Source: Candidatus Didemnitutus sp.
GTDB lineage: Bacteria; Verrucomicrobiota; Verrucomicrobiia; Opitutales; Opitutaceae
Length of the DNA stretch: 38,246 nt
Assembly: GCA_023701285.1 (NCBI GenBank)
Contig: JAMPXH010000032.1
Coordinates: forward strand, 1-38,246
Direction: 5' to 3'
This document shows positions 33,434 to 38,246 of the stretch, one piece after another (position 1 is the stretch's first letter; each line of letters begins with the position of its first letter). Made by a program: the position numbers and the translations under genes. The notes below the pieces were generated by a model. The model was not told the DNA's origin and did no database searches. It saw only the letters and a list, made by a program, of their open reading frames with translations.

Positions 33434-33461
33434 CTTCGCACCCTTCGCGGTTTCAAAACTC
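33434..33461. repeat. CTTCGC-type low-complexity dispersed repeat
   Basis: CTTCGCACC and CTTCGCGGT are adjacent 9-bp units at 33434-33451, followed by TTCAAAACTC running into the stop codon of the permease gene at 33460. Similar 'FAPFAVSK'-translating sequence is common between genes in large environmental genomes, from memory. The rest of the gap 33340-33433 shows no clear terminator. Confidence 0.55.
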
Positions 33462-34659
33462 ACGACACCGGCGCGATCGTTTCGGCGACGGAGACTCGGT
33501 AGGCTTTCCACGCGGGTAACAGGCCGCCGAGCATCGCGAGGCCGACGAACGTCCCGGGGCCCCACCAGAAGATCGGGTTCCACTTGAATGGTTCCAAGAC
33601 CACGCCGGTCTGCGTCTGGATAATCGAGGCGACGCCGAACGCCAACAGCGCAAACGCCAGAAACCCTAGCGCCGTGCCGAGCAAGCCGATCGCCGCCGCC
33701 TCGCCGAGAATTGCGCCGAAGACGGTGCGGCGCCGCGCGCCGAGTGCGCGCAGGATGGCGATGTCACGCTGCCGCGCGCTCATGGAGTTGTAGATGCTCA
33801 CGAGCACCGAGCCCGCCGCGACGACGGCCACGAGCCACGCCACGAGCGTAAGCACCTGGTCGACCCAGCTGATCTTGTTGAAGAGCTCGGCCACGATCGT
33901 GCCGATCGGGTAGGCGAAGGTCATCTTGTTGCCCTGCTTGTTGATCATCATGTCCAGCATCACGCCCGCCGAGGCGGCGCGGAGCTGGATGAGGGCGGCG
34001 CTGATGTCGGTCGCCGTGCGCGGGTCGTGCCCGGCCATCGTCTGCACGCCGCTGAGCGGAATCCAGATGACGCGGTCCACGGGCGTGCCCGTGGGCTCGA
34101 GGATGCCGGTGACGGTGTAAACCTCCTCGTGCTGCGCCGAGGCGTCGAAGGCCAGGCCGTGGTAAGGCTGGAACGTCCCGCCGACGCCGAGCTTGAGCTT
34201 GCGCGCCGCGAGCGCGCCGAGCACGGCCTCGCGCTGCCCTTCGGCGAAGAGCCGGCCGCCGGGCGCGACCGCGTATTTTTTCCCCGGCAGATACTCGACG
34301 TCGAACAGGCGCGCGGTGGTGCCGACGATGCGCCAGCCGTAGTAATTGTCGCCGACGGCGATCGGGATCGCGGTCTTCACCGCCGGGTGGCGGCGCACGG
34401 CCTCGAAGTCCTGCGCGGAGAGGTTGCCCGGCGAGGCCTCGAGGTGGAAGATGGCGTTGAGGACGAGCTGGAGCTTCGAGCCGCGCGCGCCGAGCACGGC
34501 GTCGAAACCGGAATTCGTCGCGGCGAACACGGCCTGCGACTGCGTCTTCACGACCCAGACGGTGAGCAGCAACCCCGCCGCGAGCGCGATGCTGCCGGCG
34601 GTCACGAGCGTCGAGAGCGCGTGCTGGCGGAGCGAGCGGTAGATGAGGTTCCAGATCAC
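33460..34659 (-). CDS. FtsX/MacB-like ABC transporter permease
   Basis: This permease of about 399 residues has the MacB/LolC topology: one N-terminal helix ([22 protein letters not shown]), a long periplasmic MacB-PCD-like domain (about 50-260, including [15 protein letters not shown] and [14 protein letters not shown]), then three helices. The last part contains [20 protein letters not shown], the cytosolic coupling helix typical of FtsX domains, and the end [19 protein letters not shown]. The start is taken as GTG at 34659 ([15 protein letters not shown]), because the upstream frame is repeat-derived and low-complexity. No Shine-Dalgarno is visible. It follows the ATPase gene on the same strand after 154 bp. 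Such pairs drive transport or extraction of envelope molecules; with DUF3299 and a His-rich lipoprotein nearby, a zinc-linked role is possible. Confidence 0.85.
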   Translation of the reverse strand: MIWNLIYRSLRQHALSTLVTAGSIALAAGLLLTVWVVKTQSQAVFAATNSGFDAVLGARGSKLQLVLNAIFHLEASPGNLSAQDFEAVRRHPAVKTAIPIAVGDNYYGWRIVGTTARLFDVEYLPGKKYAVAPGGRLFAEGQREAVLGALAARKLKLGVGGTFQPYHGLAFDASAQHEEVYTVTGILEPTGTPVDRVIWIPLSGVQTMAGHDPRTATDISAALIQLRAASAGVMLDMMINKQGNKMTFAYPIGTIVAELFNKISWVDQVLTLVAWLVAVVAAGSVLVSIYNSMSARQRDIAILRALGARRRTVFGAILGEAAAIGLLGTALGFLAFALLAFGVASIIQTQTGVVLEPFKWNPIFWWGPGTFVGLAMLGGLLPAWKAYRVSVAETIAPVS

Positions 34660-34661
34660 GA

Positions 34662-34691
34662 GATTTTCGCTTGGGGATTTTCGATTTTCGC
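34662..34691. repeat. GATTTTCG low-complexity repeats
   Basis: Three GATTTTCG copies lie at 34662-34669, 34676-34683 and 34683-34690, immediately before the permease start codon. They fill the space where a ribosome-binding site would be expected. They resemble dispersed intergenic repeats and explain the misleading open frame upstream of the permease. Confidence 0.6.
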
Positions 34692-34813
34692 TCTCCCGAA
34701 CTTGGTCCCGAAAAACACGCAGGTCCGACCGCCGCTGCCGCTCGCAAGGCGCCGATAGGCGCTCGGAAAATATCCGCCCGCCGGCACAGTCCGTTTTGTG
34801 TTTCGCGTGGCCA

Positions 34814-35497
34814 TCAGGTTTGGGGCGCCGCCCGGTTGAGCGTGCGGAAGTCCTGCACGGTCTCGAACTGCGCGAGCACCGCCTCGTCGTGGCTGACGAG
34901 CAGGAGCGCGGCGCCGTTCTCGCGGCAGACCTCGCGGATGAGCGCGAGGGCCTCGCGGCTGTTGCGCGCGTCGAGGTTGCCGGTGGGCTCGTCGGCGAGG
35001 ACGAGTTTCGGGTGGTTGGCCAGCGCGCGGGCGACGGCCACGCGCTGCTGCTGGCCGGTCGAGAGCTGGCGTGGGAAATGGTGCAGCCGCTCGCCGAGCC
35101 CCACGCGGCGGAGGAGAGCCTCGGCGCGCGCGCGGTCGACGCCGCGCCCGAAGGCCATGCCGAGCTCGACGTTCTCGAGGACACTGTGGCCTTGGAGCAG
35201 GTTGAAGGTCTGGAAAATGTAGCCGAGCGTCTCCGCGCGCAGCCGGTCGCGCGCCGCTTCGCCGAGCGTGGCGACGTCGCGGCCATCGAGCTCGATGCGT
35301 CCGGAATCGGGCGCGAGGATGCCGGCGATGAGGTGAAGGAAGGTCGTCTTGCCCGAGCCGCTCTCGCCGCGCAGCGCGCGCTGCTCGCCGGCTGCAAGGG
35401 CGAAGGCCGGCACGTCCACCACCGGGATCGTGCCACCGGCCGCCGCCCCGGATGAAGGGTAACTCTTGCGCAGATCGTGGACGGCGAGGAGGGGCAT
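34814..35497 (-). CDS. ABC transporter ATP-binding protein (LolD/MacB type)
   Basis: This 227-residue cytosolic ATPase contains all ABC motifs: Walker [10 protein letters not shown], the Q-loop in [10 protein letters not shown], a signature [15 protein letters not shown] (Thr for the usual Gly), Walker [13 protein letters not shown] and the switch His in LLLVSHD. Length and the [10 protein letters not shown] wording place it in the LolD/FtsE/MacB subfamily, which pairs with FtsX-like permeases. The start is ATG at 35497 ([15 protein letters not shown]); an in-frame codon seven residues upstream is possible. It is the first gene of the minus-strand series and diverges from hppA across 161 bp. 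ATP hydrolysis here would power the permease at 33460-34659. Confidence 0.95.
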   Translation of the reverse strand: MPLLAVHDLRKSYPSSGAAAGGTIPVVDVPAFALAAGEQRALRGESGSGKTTFLHLIAGILAPDSGRIELDGRDVATLGEAARDRLRAETLGYIFQTFNLLQGHSVLENVELGMAFGRGVDRARAEALLRRVGLGERLHHFPRQLSTGQQQRVAVARALANHPKLVLADEPTGNLDARNSREALALIREVCRENGAALLLVSHDEAVLAQFETVQDFRTLNRAAPQT

Positions 35498-35658
35498 GGG
35501 CGGAGACTCGGCGCCCAACGAAAGTCAAACCACCGGGCAGGTCAACTGGTTCACGCTCGCGCGCGGACGGAGGCGGCCGGCCGCGCGGCGAGTTTGGACT
35601 GGCTTCACCCCCAAGCGTTTGCCAAGGTCGCAGACCTCAACCCCACCCTACCCTCGCT

Positions 35659-38178
<2,520 letters not shown>

Positions 38179-38184
38179 GCGCAC

Positions 38185-38213
38185 GCCACCCGCGCCCTCC
38201 GGCCGCGGGTGGC
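38185..38213 (+). terminator. Hairpin after hppA, probable terminator
   Basis: A perfect 10-bp GC-rich stem (GCCACCCGCG at 38185-38194, CGCGGGTGGC at 38204-38213) with a 9-nt loop begins 6 bp after the hppA stop. There is no T-tract, so intrinsic termination is unsure; it may only stabilise the mRNA end. Confidence 0.5.
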
Positions 38214-38222
38214 CCGATGTAG

Positions 38223-38244
38223 GGCGGGGTCGCCGAACCCCGCC
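38223..38244. repeat. REP-like GGCGGGGT hairpin at window edge
   Basis: GGCGGGGT (38223-38230) and ACCCCGCC (38237-38244) form an 8-bp stem around CGCCGA. The sequence runs into the window end, so its extent is unknown. Extragenic palindromes of this kind are common in related GC-rich genomes, from memory. Confidence 0.4.
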
Positions 38245-38246
38245 AA

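Noticed and set aside
34660-35436. N-terminal extension of the permease frame through the ATPase gene
   Set aside because: The upstream part is Ser/Ala/Arg-rich shadow of the ABC ATPase followed by GATTTTCG repeats; permease homology begins at about 34659.
35640-35658. ACCCTACCCT just before the hppA start as a member of the TAGGG regulon
   Set aside because: It lacks the flanking TTYR and AT context and lies within 20 nt of the ATG; probably chance.

Overview
The window is GC-rich, coding-dense bacterial DNA. It most resembles the Verrucomicrobiota, probably Opitutaceae. The reasons are several giant secreted proteins built from autotransporter-associated beta-strand repeats and ending in PEP-CTERM sorting tails, a GTP-type PEP carboxykinase, a membrane pyrophosphatase and few clear Shine-Dalgarno sequences. 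The taxonomic call is an inference. No rRNA, tRNA, CRISPR array, transposase or phage gene was seen. No gene-free stretch exceeds 300 bases.

Positions 1-19,587 form a cell-surface/exoprotein locus. Three very large minus-strand proteins (1-4478, cut by the window edge; 9048-15221; 15358-19587) consist of beta-strand repeats. Two of them show an almost identical PEP-CTERM tail. The third stops at the window edge one residue into the same motif. The last carries an L-type lectin-like head. Between them lie two plus-strand paralogues (4671-6497 and 6755-8944), secreted proteins with an N-terminal domain, three Ig-like repeats and a PxKF-like C-terminal domain. The second has a roughly 150-residue Cys/His-rich insert. 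The gene starts share a short sequence, RTAGGGYRAA (reverse TTYRCCCTAY), which suggests one regulon. No exosortase or regulator gene is in the window.

Positions 19,672-29,046 are mostly housekeeping or metabolic: a membrane TPR protein, an acetate-type Na+/solute symporter with its DUF485 partner, a DUF456 membrane protein, an exported hypothetical protein, GTP-PEP carboxykinase (pckG), an exported YCII-like protein with an overlapping 54-residue membrane protein, a CDF metal transporter and a double-ACT-domain protein. ActP and PckG fit growth on acetate or other organic acids with gluconeogenesis.

Positions 29,129-35,497 hold eight minus-strand genes. The outer genes (ABC ATPase and FtsX/MacB-like permease upstream; His-rich lipoprotein and DUF3299 protein downstream) match the gene set of a Zur-linked cluster known from Pseudomonas (PA4063-PA4066). 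Between them sits a four-gene block (DUF350, DUF1190-like lipoprotein, glutathionylspermidine-synthase-like ATP-grasp, DUF4178) that parallels part of E. coli yjfKLMC. Low-complexity repeats lie at both seams of that block.

Positions 35,659-38,178 encode a divergent, K+-independent-type membrane pyrophosphatase (hppA), followed by hairpins at the window edge.
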